Source: Halobellus captivus
GTDB taxonomy: Archaea > Halobacteriota > Halobacteria > Halobacteriales > Haloferacaceae
Reading direction: 5' to 3'
Assembly: GCF_007655485.1 (NCBI RefSeq)
Contig: NZ_VJXQ01000001.1
Span: 395,468 to 459,467 of the forward strand
Length of the DNA: 64,000 nt
Both the position numbers and the translations under genes were made by a program. Positions 51,766 through 61,369 of this stretch are shown here, in pieces (the first letter of the stretch is position 1; each line of letters starts with the position of its first letter). The notes under the pieces are model-generated. The model was not told the DNA's origin. It searched no databases and worked only from the letters and a program-made list of their open reading frames with translations.

Positions 51766-52763
51766 CACTCGGCCACCGCGAAGTCGATTCCCGGTTCGGG
51801 GTCGTATCCGGACAGGACGACGTCATCGTGCGTGAGTTCGTCGAGCGGCACGTCTGCAACATCGATGTTCGGCCGTTCCCGCGGTTCCCGGGCGCACTGT
51901 TCGAGCAGTCCGGGGACGTGATCGTAGCGCTCCTCGCCCTCGGCCTCCGGCGGGGCCGTCGCTTCGAGCCACTCGCAGACGTCGCGGTAGCCGTCGCGGT
52001 CGTCGACGTCCGCAAAGCGGGACTGCAACGCGGCGAGGTTGTCCGCGTACCACGTGCCGCGCTCGCCGGACCCGCAGTAGACGTGGGCGTCGACGACGCT
52101 GTGTGCGAACTCTCCGACCTCGAATCCGGTCCGTTGGGCGATTGCCGTCGCGAGCAACGCATACGCGGCGATGTTGAACGGGATGCCGAGCGCGACGTCG
52201 CCGGAGCGTTGGTGGAGGTGGACGTTCAGGCGGTCGCCCTGCACGTTGAGCACGAAGGTGTAGTGACACGGCGGGAGCGTCGAGACCGCGGCGTTCGCGG
52301 GATGCCACGCGTTCACGACGATCCGGCGTGAGTTGGGGTTCTCGCGCAGCATATCCAGCGCGTAGGCGATCTGATCGAACGTCCCCTCGTCGTTCATCCA
52401 GCGGTGGTCGTCGTCGGGCCACGACTCGCCGGGCAGTCCCTCGTCGGGAACGGGATACCGCCGCCAGAAGCGTCCGTACGCCGTGTCGAGGTGTCCCTCA
52501 TCGTCGGCCCACGCGTCCCAGATGCCCGTCTCCTCGCGGAGGTCGCGGATGTGCTCCTCGCCGGAGAGATACCAGACGAACTCGTGGATCAGCGAGTTCC
52601 ATCGCGGCCCCGAGAGGTCCTTCGTCGTGAGCAGCGGATACCCCTTCGAGAGATCCACCCGGTAGTGGCGGCTGAACGCGGAGATCGTGTCGACTCCCGT
52701 TCGGTTCGGCTTGTATCCCCCGTTTTCGAGGACGTCGGTGACGAGATTGAGATACTGGCGCAT
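51765..52763 (-). CDS. thyA: Thymidylate synthase
   Basis: 332 aa. Catalytic C166 (LPPCHYTF), folate-binding HQRSGDVALGIPFNIAAYA and the C-terminal YDPEPGIDFAVAE. Classical ThyA, longer than E. coli's by a mid-domain insertion rich in Asp/Glu. Overlaps folA by one base; together they make dTMP. Confidence 0.97.
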   Translation of the reverse strand: MRQYLNLVTDVLENGGYKPNRTGVDTISAFSRHYRVDLSKGYPLLTTKDLSGPRWNSLIHEFVWYLSGEEHIRDLREETGIWDAWADDEGHLDTAYGRFWRRYPVPDEGLPGESWPDDDHRWMNDEGTFDQIAYALDMLRENPNSRRIVVNAWHPANAAVSTLPPCHYTFVLNVQGDRLNVHLHQRSGDVALGIPFNIAAYALLATAIAQRTGFEVGEFAHSVVDAHVYCGSGERGTWYADNLAALQSRFADVDDRDGYRDVCEWLEATAPPEAEGEERYDHVPGLLEQCAREPRERPNIDVADVPLDELTHDDVVLSGYDPEPGIDFAVAE

Positions 52764-52842
52764 AGTGGTCGAGTCGTCGTAAGCGTCGTCGCCCGCAATC
52801 TTGATACTGTCGGAGGTGTCCGCTCGACATACGATCGAAACT

Positions 52843-54279
52843 GTGAGCGAACGCAGCGGGGCCGGGGGAGACGAGCGTGCACAGAGCGACAGTCAACCGA
52901 CGCAACACACAGGCGTCGATGGGGAACGCAGTGGAGCCGACGGGCAACACACAGGAGTCGACGGCTGGCTCTACGGGTGGGCGCTGGGCTACGCGGCCGT
53001 CGGTGCCGCGTCGCTTCTGGTGCCGCTGTACGCGATCGACCTGGGTGCGGGCGCGCTCGTCGTCAGTCTCATCGCCGCGACGGCCGCCTTCGCGGGCGTT
53101 CCCGGTGCGATTCTCTGGGGGCGGTTAGTGACGCGGACTCGACGCCGACGCCCGTTCATCCTCGTCGCGCTCGCGCTCGCGTCCGCCGTCTTCCTCCTGC
53201 TCCCGTTCCTCTCCTCTCCGTGGACCGTGCTCCTCGCGAACGCGGCGCTGTGGTTCGTCGTCGCCGCGGCCGCACCCGTCCTCAACATCATCGTCGTCGA
53301 GGGACACGAACCGTCGCAGTGGCCACAGCGGTTCGGTCGCCTGAACCACTTTCAGGGGTACGGCTGGCTGGGCGGACTCATCGCTGGCGGCGCGTGGTCG
53401 ACGGTGGTCGGAGCCCGCTTCGCGTTTTCACCGCTCGCCTCGAAGCGGCTGTTCTTCGTCGTCAGCGCGGTCGTCACGCTCGCCGGGATCGCAGTCGTAC
53501 TCCTGCGCTATCCCGAACCCTCCCTGATTACAGAGCAGCGGTTCAGACGACTCTCACGCCGGTTCGTCTTCACTAACGGAACGGCGGTCCGCGCGACGCG
53601 AGCCGTCCCGTTCGGCCCGACGCGGATGTACGGGGCGTTCCGTGATCTCGGATTCGGACGGAACGGAGCAAAACGAGGCCAGGGTCGGAGTGTTCTCTCC
53701 AGACTTCGAACCCGGTTTTCCGGAGGGCTGCTGCGGTATCTCCTCGCGGCGACGGTCTTCTTCGCGGGGTTTTCCGCGTTCTTCGGGCCGCTTCCGGCGT
53801 ATCTCGTCGAGGCGGGCTACGCCACCGACGAGGTGTTCGCGCTGTTCATCGCGAGTTCGGCGGCGTCGGCGGCGACGTACGCGGCCGCGGGGACGGCGGC
53901 GACGACCTACGACCCGTTCCGACTGCAGGCGGGTGCACTCCTGTTTCGCGCGGGCGCGTTTCCGATCGTCGCCGTGGCTGGCGCGGCCGTTGCGCCGCCC
54001 GCGGGTCTGCTGGTGGTCGGCGCGCTGTTCCTCCTGATCGGCGGCTCGTGGGCCGTCATCGCCGTGACCGCGACCGGACTCGTCTCGCGGCTCGCACCCG
54101 AATCCGCCCGTGCGGAAGCGCTCGGACTGTACACGGCGATCGGGAGCCTCGGCGGCGGCATCGGCAGCGTCGTCGGCGGCGCGATCGCCGACGGAATCGG
54201 CTACGTTCCGGCGTTCGGGGTCGCCGGTGGCGGCGTCGCCGTCGGCTTGCTACTCGCTGTCGGCACGGCTCGGGAGTGA
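52843..54279 (+). CDS. MFS transporter with duplicated N-terminal motif
   Basis: 478 aa, 12 membrane segments. The N-terminus holds a repeated block QHTGVDGERSGADG / QHTGVDGW at DNA level too (two copies of ACACACAGG-GTCGA-GG). A 70-residue charged loop sits between TM6 and TM7. Start is uncertain: GTG 52843 used; TTG 52801 extends it by 14 residues. Substrate unknown. Confidence 0.78.
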   Translation: MSERSGAGGDERAQSDSQPTQHTGVDGERSGADGQHTGVDGWLYGWALGYAAVGAASLLVPLYAIDLGAGALVVSLIAATAAFAGVPGAILWGRLVTRTRRRRPFILVALALASAVFLLLPFLSSPWTVLLANAALWFVVAAAAPVLNIIVVEGHEPSQWPQRFGRLNHFQGYGWLGGLIAGGAWSTVVGARFAFSPLASKRLFFVVSAVVTLAGIAVVLLRYPEPSLITEQRFRRLSRRFVFTNGTAVRATRAVPFGPTRMYGAFRDLGFGRNGAKRGQGRSVLSRLRTRFSGGLLRYLLAATVFFAGFSAFFGPLPAYLVEAGYATDEVFALFIASSAASAATYAAAGTAATTYDPFRLQAGALLFRAGAFPIVAVAGAAVAPPAGLLVVGALFLLIGGSWAVIAVTATGLVSRLAPESARAEALGLYTAIGSLGGGIGSVVGGAIADGIGYVPAFGVAGGGVAVGLLLAVGTARE

Positions 54280-54326
54280 AAGACGACGCAGTGGTGCTCG
54301 CCGGTATCGGGCCTGATTACGGGATC

Positions 54327-54393
54327 GGGATTGCTGGGATCGGTGTGAAACCGCGATTGCTGGGAGTTGTGCGATACCGCGACTGCTGGTACC
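54327..54393. repeat. 26-bp tandem repeat, 2.5 copies
   Basis: Units 54327-54352 and 54353-54378 share CGATTGCTGGGA-type starts and end AAACC/ATACC; a partial third begins GCGACTGCTGG. It lies between the convergent MFS and cheW ends. Confidence 0.85.
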
Positions 54394-54422
54394 GACGCAG
54401 CCTCACGTCGGTGACTGTCGAG

Positions 54423-54908
54423 CTACGAATCGGACGTTTTCGTCGGCGAGATCCACACGACGAGGTCATCGTCGCGGCGGACGATGCCCTCGATGAAGTC
54501 GCCGTGCTCCATCGGCGGTTCTTCGACGTCGTCCATCGAGACCCGGATCACCTGATCGACCTCGTCGACGAGCCAGCCCACCGCGGCGGCGTCCTCGAAC
54601 CGTTTCGGATCGAAGATGACGATCCGACTCGCCTCACCGGTGTCTTCGACGTTCAACAGCGTCTTTGGGTTGACGATCGAGGTCGTCCGCCCCCGGAGGT
54701 CCATCACGCCCTCGACGTACGCCGGCGCGTTCGGTACCGACGTGAGAGAGCCGCGATCGACGATTTCGGAGACGTAGTCGATGTCGACACAGTACGTTTC
54801 CGCACCCAGTTCGAATTCGAGGACTTGCATCTGGTGGGTGGTGGCGTCGCCGTCGTCTGCGGCGGTCGGGGTCGAATTGCCCAACGCCGCGCTTTGTCTC
54901 TGCGCCAT
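54423..54908 (-). CDS. cheW: Chemotaxis coupling protein CheW
   Basis: 161 aa. CheW fold: LEFELGAETYCVDIDYVSEIV, GVMDLRGRTTSIVNPKTLL and IVRRDDDLVVW. It bridges transducers (Htr/MCP) and CheA. It is divergent from cheB with 143 bp between, so the two share the promoter region. An N-terminal polar extension of about 25 residues is present. ATG 54908. Confidence 0.95.
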   Translation of the reverse strand: MAQRQSAALGNSTPTAADDGDATTHQMQVLEFELGAETYCVDIDYVSEIVDRGSLTSVPNAPAYVEGVMDLRGRTTSIVNPKTLLNVEDTGEASRIVIFDPKRFEDAAAVGWLVDEVDQVIRVSMDDVEEPPMEHGDFIEGIVRRDDDLVVWISPTKTSDS

Positions 54909-55018
54909 AGTGGTATCGCCAGCGACCGCACGCGGTCACCGGTGGTACTTCATCTGCCGGAGACGCGACCAATAAATGTACTCTCGCTATTATCACGGCT
55001 GATTTTCACCGGCGAGCG

Positions 55019-55024
55019 CTTAAG
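55019..55024 (+). promoter_or_regulatory. TATA-like box for the cheB operon
   Basis: CTTAAG centred 30 nt ahead of AUG 55052; predicts transcription starting at or near that small ORF. Confidence 0.45.
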
Positions 55025-55051
55025 TCCCCCAGACTGGATGATCGAGTAGAG

Positions 55052-55120
55052 ATGCGCGGGTACGAGTACGTCGCTGAAGGGCCGGAACGCGGCGATCGGG
55101 ACGGGGGCGGCGGTCGATGA
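55052..55120 (+). CDS. 22-aa upstream ORF overlapping cheB
   Basis: MRGYEYVAEGPERGDRDG-type peptide whose stop overlaps cheB ATG as ATGA (55117-55120). TATA spacing suggests it is the first codon of a leaderless transcript, so cheB could be translated by reinitiation. It may also be an incidental leader. Confidence 0.4.
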   Translation: MRGYEYVAEGPERGDRDGGGGR

Positions 55121-56361
55121 GTGCGGCCTCCGAGTCACGGGACGGGGACGGCTCGACGCGGGCGGTGATCGTCGACGACTCGCGGTTTATGCGAACGCTC
55201 ATTCGAAGGCTGCTCGAAGACGGGGGCGTCGAGGTCGTCGGCGAGGGGAAAAACGGCGCGGAGGCCGTCGAGCGGGTCCGCGAACACGACCCGGACGTCG
55301 TCACGATGGACATCGAGATGCCGACGATGAACGGCCTCGAAGCGGTTGCGGCCATTATGCGTAAACACCCGACGCCCGTGCTGATGCTGTCGGCGCACGC
55401 CGAGGAGGACGCCGATGTGACCTTCGATGCCCTCGATCGAGGTGCGGTCGACTTCGTCACGAAACCGGGCGGCGAAGTCACCTCGTCGATGCCGCGCGTG
55501 AGGGCTGAACTCGTCGAAAAGGTCCGATCAGCCGCCCGTGTCGACCTTTCGGCGAACGCTCGAGCGGCGGCAGACCGAAGTTCGGCGTCGCCGACGGCGC
55601 GTTCGGGATCCGCAACAGGTACAGAAGCGGATGGAAGGGCGTCAAGCAGCACCGTATCGACGAGTGCAGAATCCGGCGGAGCAGCGACGACTGGTGGGGG
55701 TTCGGCCGGGGCATCCCCGGGTAACAGTGTGTCGACCGCGGCCTCGACACCCGAGGATGCCACGCCCACGGCGCGATATCCTGACGTCGGCACGCTTGTC
55801 GTCGGTGCGTCGACCGGCGGACCGAACGTCGTCGAACGCGTGCTGTCGGACCTCCCCAGAGCGGCGAACCTCAGGGTTCTCGTGGTCCAACACATGCCCG
55901 AGGGATTCACGGCGCGGTTCGCGGACAGGCTCGACGATCGGTCGGCCTACGCCGTTCGCGAGGCGCAGTCGGGCGAGCGGATCGAACCGGGCGAGGCGCG
56001 GGTCGCTCCCGGCGGCAAACACCTGGTCGTGACGAGCGACAGAAACGGACGGCTCAGCCTCGATCTGACGGAAACAGAGCAGATTCACGGCGTTCGCCCC
56101 GCGATCGATCTAACGATGGCCTCGGCCGTCGAGACGGTGAAGGGGGCGTTCTGCGGCGTGCTGCTCACCGGAATGGGTCGCGACGGCGTCGACGGAATGC
56201 GACGGATCGGCCGAAATGGCGGGTACACCGTCGCACAGGACGAATCGACGTCGGCGATCTTCGGGATGCCGCGACGGGCCATCGAAACCGGCTGCGTCGA
56301 CGCCGTCGCGCCCGCTGAGGAAGTTGCCACGAGCGCGCTGCAGTACTTCGAGGAGGAGTGA
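55117..56361 (+). CDS. cheB: Protein-glutamate methylesterase CheB
   Basis: 414 aa. Receiver domain with D20/D21, D65 (TMDIEMPTMNG) and K in VTKPGG, a 100-residue Ser/Thr/Gly linker, then methylesterase with catalytic Ser in VVGASTGGP, His in VVQHMPEG and Asp in GMGRDGVDG. Demethylates/deamidates transducers. The linker is longer than usual. Followed by cheA 3 bp after the stop. Confidence 0.96.
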   Translation: MSAASESRDGDGSTRAVIVDDSRFMRTLIRRLLEDGGVEVVGEGKNGAEAVERVREHDPDVVTMDIEMPTMNGLEAVAAIMRKHPTPVLMLSAHAEEDADVTFDALDRGAVDFVTKPGGEVTSSMPRVRAELVEKVRSAARVDLSANARAAADRSSASPTARSGSATGTEADGRASSSTVSTSAESGGAATTGGGSAGASPGNSVSTAASTPEDATPTARYPDVGTLVVGASTGGPNVVERVLSDLPRAANLRVLVVQHMPEGFTARFADRLDDRSAYAVREAQSGERIEPGEARVAPGGKHLVVTSDRNGRLSLDLTETEQIHGVRPAIDLTMASAVETVKGAFCGVLLTGMGRDGVDGMRRIGRNGGYTVAQDESTSAIFGMPRRAIETGCVDAVAPAEEVATSALQYFEEE

Positions 56362-56364
56362 ACG

Positions 56365-58935
56365 ATGAACGACGACCTATACCAGGAATTCATTACCGAG
56401 TCCGAAGAGAGCATCACCCAACTGAACAACTCGCTTTTGGATCTCGAATCGAATCCGGACGACATCGACGCGATCGACGACATCTTCCGACAGGCGCACA
56501 CGCTGAAGGGGAACTTCGGCGCGATGGGCTTCGACAACGCCGCGACCGTCGCCCACGCGGTCGAGGACCTCCTAGACGCGATCCGAAACGGCGAGACCGA
56601 TGTCACGCCCGAGCGGATGGACCTGGTCTTCGACGGGATGGACGAAATTCTCGACATCCTGCGGGAGATCGAAGAACACGGCGACTCACAGCGCGACCCG
56701 AGCGGTCTCGTCGACTCGCTCCGGGCGGCCGCAGAGGCAGAGAGCGCGGCGGAGGCGGCCACCGAATCCCCGGCGGCGTCCGAGAGCAACGACCGAACCA
56801 GCGGGGGGCCCGAGAGCGGCGAACGAGCCAGAAACGAATTCGGACCCGAGTCCGAGTCGACGGCGAACGTCCCAGATGACCGTGACTCGGCATCCAACGC
56901 TGACGACGACCCATCATCGAACGCTGAGGACGATCCGTCATCGAACGTCGCCAACGACGGAGAGTCGGAATCGGATATCGAGGGCAACAGCGATGCGCTG
57001 GACCTGGCCAGGGAGGTGCTCGAAACCGGCAATCCGGCGCTCGCCGATGCAGCTCACCTGTATCTCGCGCGGATCGAACTCGACGTGGGCGGAATGAAAG
57101 GCGTCGACGGCGGTCTGTTCGTCAACGGCCTGCCCGACGACATCACCGTGGTCGGCGCGGAACCGGACCTGAACCGCATCGCCGAGGGCGACTTCGGCGA
57201 CGACTTCGTCGTCTTCGTCGCCGACGCTTCGCGCGCGGAGCTGAAATCGACGTTCGAAGGCCTCTGGAAGGTGCAGTCGGTGGCGCTGACGGACGTCGGC
57301 GGGTTCCTCGACGAGGCGACTGCGGACCGCTCGGCGACGTCGGCGGGAGGTCACGAATCTGACGGGGTCCCCGACGCGTCCGCCGCCGCGGCTGTCGACG
57401 CGGTCGTCGAGGCCTACACCGCGACGGAGACGACTGACGAAGCGTCTGGCGAAGCAAGTGAAAACCCCGTCAAAGAGCTCGGTGACGAAACCGACGCGAC
57501 CGTCGAGGTGGCCGATGGGGACGACGGGGCGGAAGGCGGCTCCGACGAATCCGGTACCCAAATCGGGAGGAGCGACACCGACGGTCTCGATAGTGATACG
57601 GAAGACGTGGCATCCGATTCCGCTATGGAAGACACAGTATCCGACCCTGCTACGGAAGACGCAGCATCCGACTCCGACACGGGCGCAACCGATTCAGACA
57701 GCGAGAGGGAACCCTCGATTTCGGAGGTGAAGTCGGTTCGCGTCGACGTCGATCAACTCGACGAACTCCACAGTCTCGTCGAACAGCTCGTGACCAGTCG
57801 GATCAAACTCAGACAGGCGCTCGGAACTGAGGACACCGCCGGGAAAGACAGCATCGACGAACTGGACAAGATCTCCTCGAACCTCCAGGACACCGTGATG
57901 GATATGCGGCTGATCCCGCTGAAGAAGGTCTTCGACAAGTTCCCGCGGCTGGTCCGCGACCTCGCCCGCGAAGAGGACAAAGAAGTCCGGTTCTCCGTGG
58001 AGGGCCAAGACATCGAACTTGATCGGACGATCCTCGATGAGATCTCCGATCCGCTGATGCACGTGCTGCGAAACGCCGTCGATCACGGCATCGAATTGCC
58101 CGATCAAAGAGAGACCGCGGGGAAGTCCCGAACCGGAACCGTGGAGCTTCGCGCCGAGCGCGAACACGACACGGTCGTTATCACCGTCGAGGACGACGGC
58201 GGCGGGATCGACGCCGACGTCATCAGAGAGAAGGCGGCCACGAAGGGGATCCGATCGCGCGAGAAACTCGATAAACTCCCCGACGAGGAGGTGTACGACT
58301 TCGTCTTCCACCCCGGGTTTTCGACCAACGACGAAATCACCGACGTCAGCGGTCGCGGCGTCGGAATGGACGTCGTCAAGACGACCGTCGAATCGCTCGA
58401 CGGCTCGGTGAACGTCGACAGCACGCTGGGAGCGGGCACGAGGATCTCGATCCGGTTGCCGGTGACCGTCGCGATCATCAAGGTGCTGTTCGTCCGGATC
58501 GGCGATCGGGAGTTCGGGGTGCCGATCAAGTACATCGACGAGATCTCCCGACAGCAACGGATCCAACGGGTCGACGGCGCGGAGGTCGTGGTCCACGCCG
58601 ATCACATCTTCCCGCTGATCCGCCTGCGCGACGCGCTGGACCTCGGCGAAAAGCGGCACGAGGACGGGATGATCGTGAGAATCCGGCCCGCGGACCGGCA
58701 GGTCGCCCTCCGATGCGACGGCGTCGCCCGGCAGGAGGAAGTCGTGGTGACACCGCTTCAAGGGCCGCTGAAGGGTACCAACGGACTCTCGGGCACCGCG
58801 GTCGTCGGCGACGGCAACGTCGTTCCCATCCTCGATATCAACTCGCTATCGATCCCCTCCCGCGGCAAGCAGGCCCGGCGGGAGTGGGTCCCACCCGAAG
58901 ATGACGGTGTCGAAGCCGAGGGGGCCGCCGACTGA
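56365..58935 (+). CDS. cheA: Chemotaxis histidine kinase CheA
   Basis: 856 aa. P1/Hpt with H45 (QAHTLKGNFGAMGF); an acidic linker with repeats (DDPSSNAEDDPSSNV); a P2-like segment (about 220-315, HLYLARIELDV...FVADASRAELKSTFEGLWKV) for CheY/CheB binding; a second Asp/Ser linker (about 370-450); P3 dimerisation (RVDVDQLDELHSLVEQLV); P4 with N box (DPLMHVLRNAVDHGIE) and G1/G2 (VEDDGGGIDAD, GRGVGMDVVKTTVE); and P5 (VTVAIIKVLFVRIGDREFGVPI). All catalytic elements are intact. Phosphorylates CheY and CheB. Confidence 0.97.
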   Translation: MNDDLYQEFITESEESITQLNNSLLDLESNPDDIDAIDDIFRQAHTLKGNFGAMGFDNAATVAHAVEDLLDAIRNGETDVTPERMDLVFDGMDEILDILREIEEHGDSQRDPSGLVDSLRAAAEAESAAEAATESPAASESNDRTSGGPESGERARNEFGPESESTANVPDDRDSASNADDDPSSNAEDDPSSNVANDGESESDIEGNSDALDLAREVLETGNPALADAAHLYLARIELDVGGMKGVDGGLFVNGLPDDITVVGAEPDLNRIAEGDFGDDFVVFVADASRAELKSTFEGLWKVQSVALTDVGGFLDEATADRSATSAGGHESDGVPDASAAAAVDAVVEAYTATETTDEASGEASENPVKELGDETDATVEVADGDDGAEGGSDESGTQIGRSDTDGLDSDTEDVASDSAMEDTVSDPATEDAASDSDTGATDSDSEREPSISEVKSVRVDVDQLDELHSLVEQLVTSRIKLRQALGTEDTAGKDSIDELDKISSNLQDTVMDMRLIPLKKVFDKFPRLVRDLAREEDKEVRFSVEGQDIELDRTILDEISDPLMHVLRNAVDHGIELPDQRETAGKSRTGTVELRAEREHDTVVITVEDDGGGIDADVIREKAATKGIRSREKLDKLPDEEVYDFVFHPGFSTNDEITDVSGRGVGMDVVKTTVESLDGSVNVDSTLGAGTRISIRLPVTVAIIKVLFVRIGDREFGVPIKYIDEISRQQRIQRVDGAEVVVHADHIFPLIRLRDALDLGEKRHEDGMIVRIRPADRQVALRCDGVARQEEVVVTPLQGPLKGTNGLSGTAVVGDGNVVPILDINSLSIPSRGKQARREWVPPEDDGVEAEGAAD

Positions 58936-59783
58936 TGGCGTTCGAGAGGGATTCGGGGGGAGACGACGGGTTCGAGGACCTGCTCGAATACGTCGAAAAC
59001 TCGCTCTCGTTCGTGACCAGTTCGTACAATCGATCCTACCTCGATCGACGGGTCTCCGCGCGGATGCGACGCCGACACGTCGAGGAGTACGACGCGTATC
59101 TGAAACTCTTGAAAGACGAGGAAGACGAACAGGAGGCGTTGCTGAACGCGCTCAGCGTCAACGTCACGAGCTTCTTCCGCAACCCCGAGGTCTGGGAGGG
59201 ACTCAGGGAACTCCTCGCCGAACTCAGTCGACGGGGACGGGTCACGATCTGGAGCGCGGCCTGTTCGGACGGACGCGAGGCGTACTCCGCGGCGATGCTC
59301 GCGCTCGACGACGAGCGGATCGACCACACCCGCGTGGAGATTCTCGGAACCGACATCAAGCCCGATATCCTCCGTGCGGCGCGTGCCGGGCAGTATCACG
59401 CCTCCGAGACCAACGACCTCGAAGCGCAACTCGAACCGCTGGCCGACAGCGACCGGTACGTCGACCGCGACGGCGACACCTATCGGGTCGCCGACGAGGT
59501 TCGCGACCTCGTCTCGTTCCGGCGCCACGACCTGGTCCGGGAGGACCCGCCGGGGACGTTCGACCTCGTCATCTGTCGGAACCTGTTCATATACATCAAC
59601 AAGGGCGCCAAGGAGACGATTTTCGAGACGCTCGGATCCGCCGTCGACGCCGGAGGATACCTGACGATCGGGATGACCGAGACGGTTCCCGCTTCCTGCC
59701 GGGAGCGGTTCGAAGCGGTCGAAAAACGGCTCAGGATCTACCGCGACACGGGAACGAAACAGTCGACACAGATGCGGAGGTGA
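58935..59783 (+). CDS. cheR: Chemotaxis methyltransferase CheR
   Basis: 282 aa. N-terminal helical domain (NRSYLDRRVSARMRRR) and SAM-binding domain (IWSAACSDGREAYSAAML; ILGTDIKPDIL; FDLVICRNLFIYI). Uses SAM to methylate transducer glutamates. ATG overlaps the cheA stop (TGATG). The SAM motif is SDGREAYS rather than the usual TGEEPYS, a mild divergence. Confidence 0.95.
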   Translation: MAFERDSGGDDGFEDLLEYVENSLSFVTSSYNRSYLDRRVSARMRRRHVEEYDAYLKLLKDEEDEQEALLNALSVNVTSFFRNPEVWEGLRELLAELSRRGRVTIWSAACSDGREAYSAAMLALDDERIDHTRVEILGTDIKPDILRAARAGQYHASETNDLEAQLEPLADSDRYVDRDGDTYRVADEVRDLVSFRRHDLVREDPPGTFDLVICRNLFIYINKGAKETIFETLGSAVDAGGYLTIGMTETVPASCRERFEAVEKRLRIYRDTGTKQSTQMRR

Positions 59784-59789
59784 GCACGC

Positions 59790-60677
59790 TTGCAACCCGG
59801 CGAAACGAAGATCGAAGACACTCGCGGACGATTTCTGCAGGCCGTCAGAAGCGGCCGGGAGCGGAACGACGCCGCGTGGGCGAACGGTCGGATCCTGATC
59901 TCGAATAAGCGGATCGTCCTGGCCGGAACGGGTGGAAAACGAACGTTCCCGTTAGCCGACATTGATCAACTCGGCGGACGGTTCGACGTGAACCAGCGCG
60001 TCGCGACCGTCGCGGACTACCTCGCGCTCCAGTTCGACGAGGGTGAGGACGTAATTCTCGTCGCGCCCGCTGAGTTCGAGGAGTTCAAGATGAAGCTCTA
60101 CGACGTGCTGCTCTCCTCGACGCAGTTTCTCGTCCGCCATCCGGCCGTCGAGGGCGGCGTCGTCCAGAACACCGAGTGGGTCGGCGCGCGCCTCAAGGTG
60201 GAACCGAACGCCGAGGGAGTCAGCATCGCGACCGTCACCGGACGGTTCGTCGAGATCCCCTTGGACGACATCGGTGACATCGAAATCGGCCATCGGACGG
60301 TGAGAGAAGAGCGTCGAAAGGTCATCGAGGTCGAACACTCCGACGACTCGACGAGCGTGCAGACGTACATCTCCGGGCCCGAACGGCCGGTGCAGATTCT
60401 GAGTTCGCTCCTCCGGATCGGCGAGGAGCAGACGGAAACCTCGCTGGATCTCTCCACACAGGATAAACAGGTGTTGATGGCGCTGTACTCGGGGGTCTCC
60501 CCGTTCGATATCCCGGCGTTTCTCGGCATCGACGTCGATCAGGTCGAGGAGCTCTTCGTTCGGCTCATCGATCACGACGTCCTCGACGAGGTGCGGATCC
60601 GCCACGAGGTCGAACTCAACGCGAAGGGGCGCTCGATCGCGGCCGACGCCATCGACGAGCAAAGCGCAGAGATGTGA
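59790..60677 (+). CDS. cheF: CheF-family taxis/archaellum protein
   Basis: 295 aa. It opens ETKIEDTRGRFLQAV, then two PH-like halves (NGRILISNKRIVLAG; TWVGARLKVE region as TEWVGARLKVEP) and a C-terminal winged-helix-like part (TQDKQVLMALYSGVSPFDIPAFLGIDVDQVEELF). CheF links CheY/CheD/CheC to the archaellum switch in haloarchaea. The start is TTG 59790, 6 nt after cheR stop; no ATG or GTG fits. Confidence 0.92.
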   Translation: MQPGETKIEDTRGRFLQAVRSGRERNDAAWANGRILISNKRIVLAGTGGKRTFPLADIDQLGGRFDVNQRVATVADYLALQFDEGEDVILVAPAEFEEFKMKLYDVLLSSTQFLVRHPAVEGGVVQNTEWVGARLKVEPNAEGVSIATVTGRFVEIPLDDIGDIEIGHRTVREERRKVIEVEHSDDSTSVQTYISGPERPVQILSSLLRIGEEQTETSLDLSTQDKQVLMALYSGVSPFDIPAFLGIDVDQVEELFVRLIDHDVLDEVRIRHEVELNAKGRSIAADAIDEQSAEM

Positions 60678-60685
60678 GCACCGGG

Positions 60686-61099
60686 TCAGCCCCGCGCGAT
60701 CGAGCGTATCTCCGTCCGCGCCCGCGTCGCGCAGTCGCGCCCGCCGCGACCGAAGTGAAGCGTATTCTCGTTCACCGGATCGCTGAGCAGTCCCCCCTCG
60801 TCGACCGCGACTCCCACCTGCTCGATCTGGAGGTAGCCGATGGTGATCCCCTTCGAGAAGTCGACGCCGCGGATTTCGTCGGCTGAGATCGTTTTGTCCC
60901 CGAACCGCGAGCGGTCGACGCGCTCGATTTCGACGCGGTCGTCGTAAACTGCCAGCGTGCCGTCCTGAAATCGGCAGGTGAGGCGAGCGTCGGCGTGGCG
61001 TTCGTCGGGGGAGGCATCCTCGCTCGCGGCAGTGCGTTCAGCCCGGCTCCCGCCACCGTCGCCTCCACCACCGCGCCCGCTCCACGGGAGTTTGACCAT
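60686..61099 (-). CDS. PH-like domain small protein, unknown
   Basis: 137 aa. Gly/Ser/Ala-rich N-terminus (KLPWSGRGGGGDGG), then beta-rich C-terminal part (LTCRFQDGTLAVYDDRVEIERVDR; ITIGYLQIEQVGVAVD; ENTLHFGRGGRDCATRAR) resembling bacterial PH/DUF4429 domains, distantly like the PH-like halves of CheF. It is convergent with cheF, 8 bp between stops. ATG 61099. Confidence 0.6.
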   Translation of the reverse strand: MVKLPWSGRGGGGDGGGSRAERTAASEDASPDERHADARLTCRFQDGTLAVYDDRVEIERVDRSRFGDKTISADEIRGVDFSKGITIGYLQIEQVGVAVDEGGLLSDPVNENTLHFGRGGRDCATRARTEIRSIARG

Positions 61100-61369
61100 C
61101 GCCCGTCTTTTCGCCTGTCGGTCGCAAAAGCGTTCGCCCGCTGATCGCATTCTCGGCAGCTTCAACGTCGACTCCGTTCCGGCGTACATTTATCACCGAA
61201 CGGGCGGCCAGTGCCCGCGTGACGTAGAGTTTGCCCCGCGCCGCTTCGCGGTTGTTCGGCACGTCGACGCGGGGACAGCGGCGACGACAGCGACGCTGAC
61301 GGGTCGTCGCGAGCGGGTGCCGACTGTTCGCCAACGGACGAGCGTAGCTTACGTCCCCGTTCGACGGCT

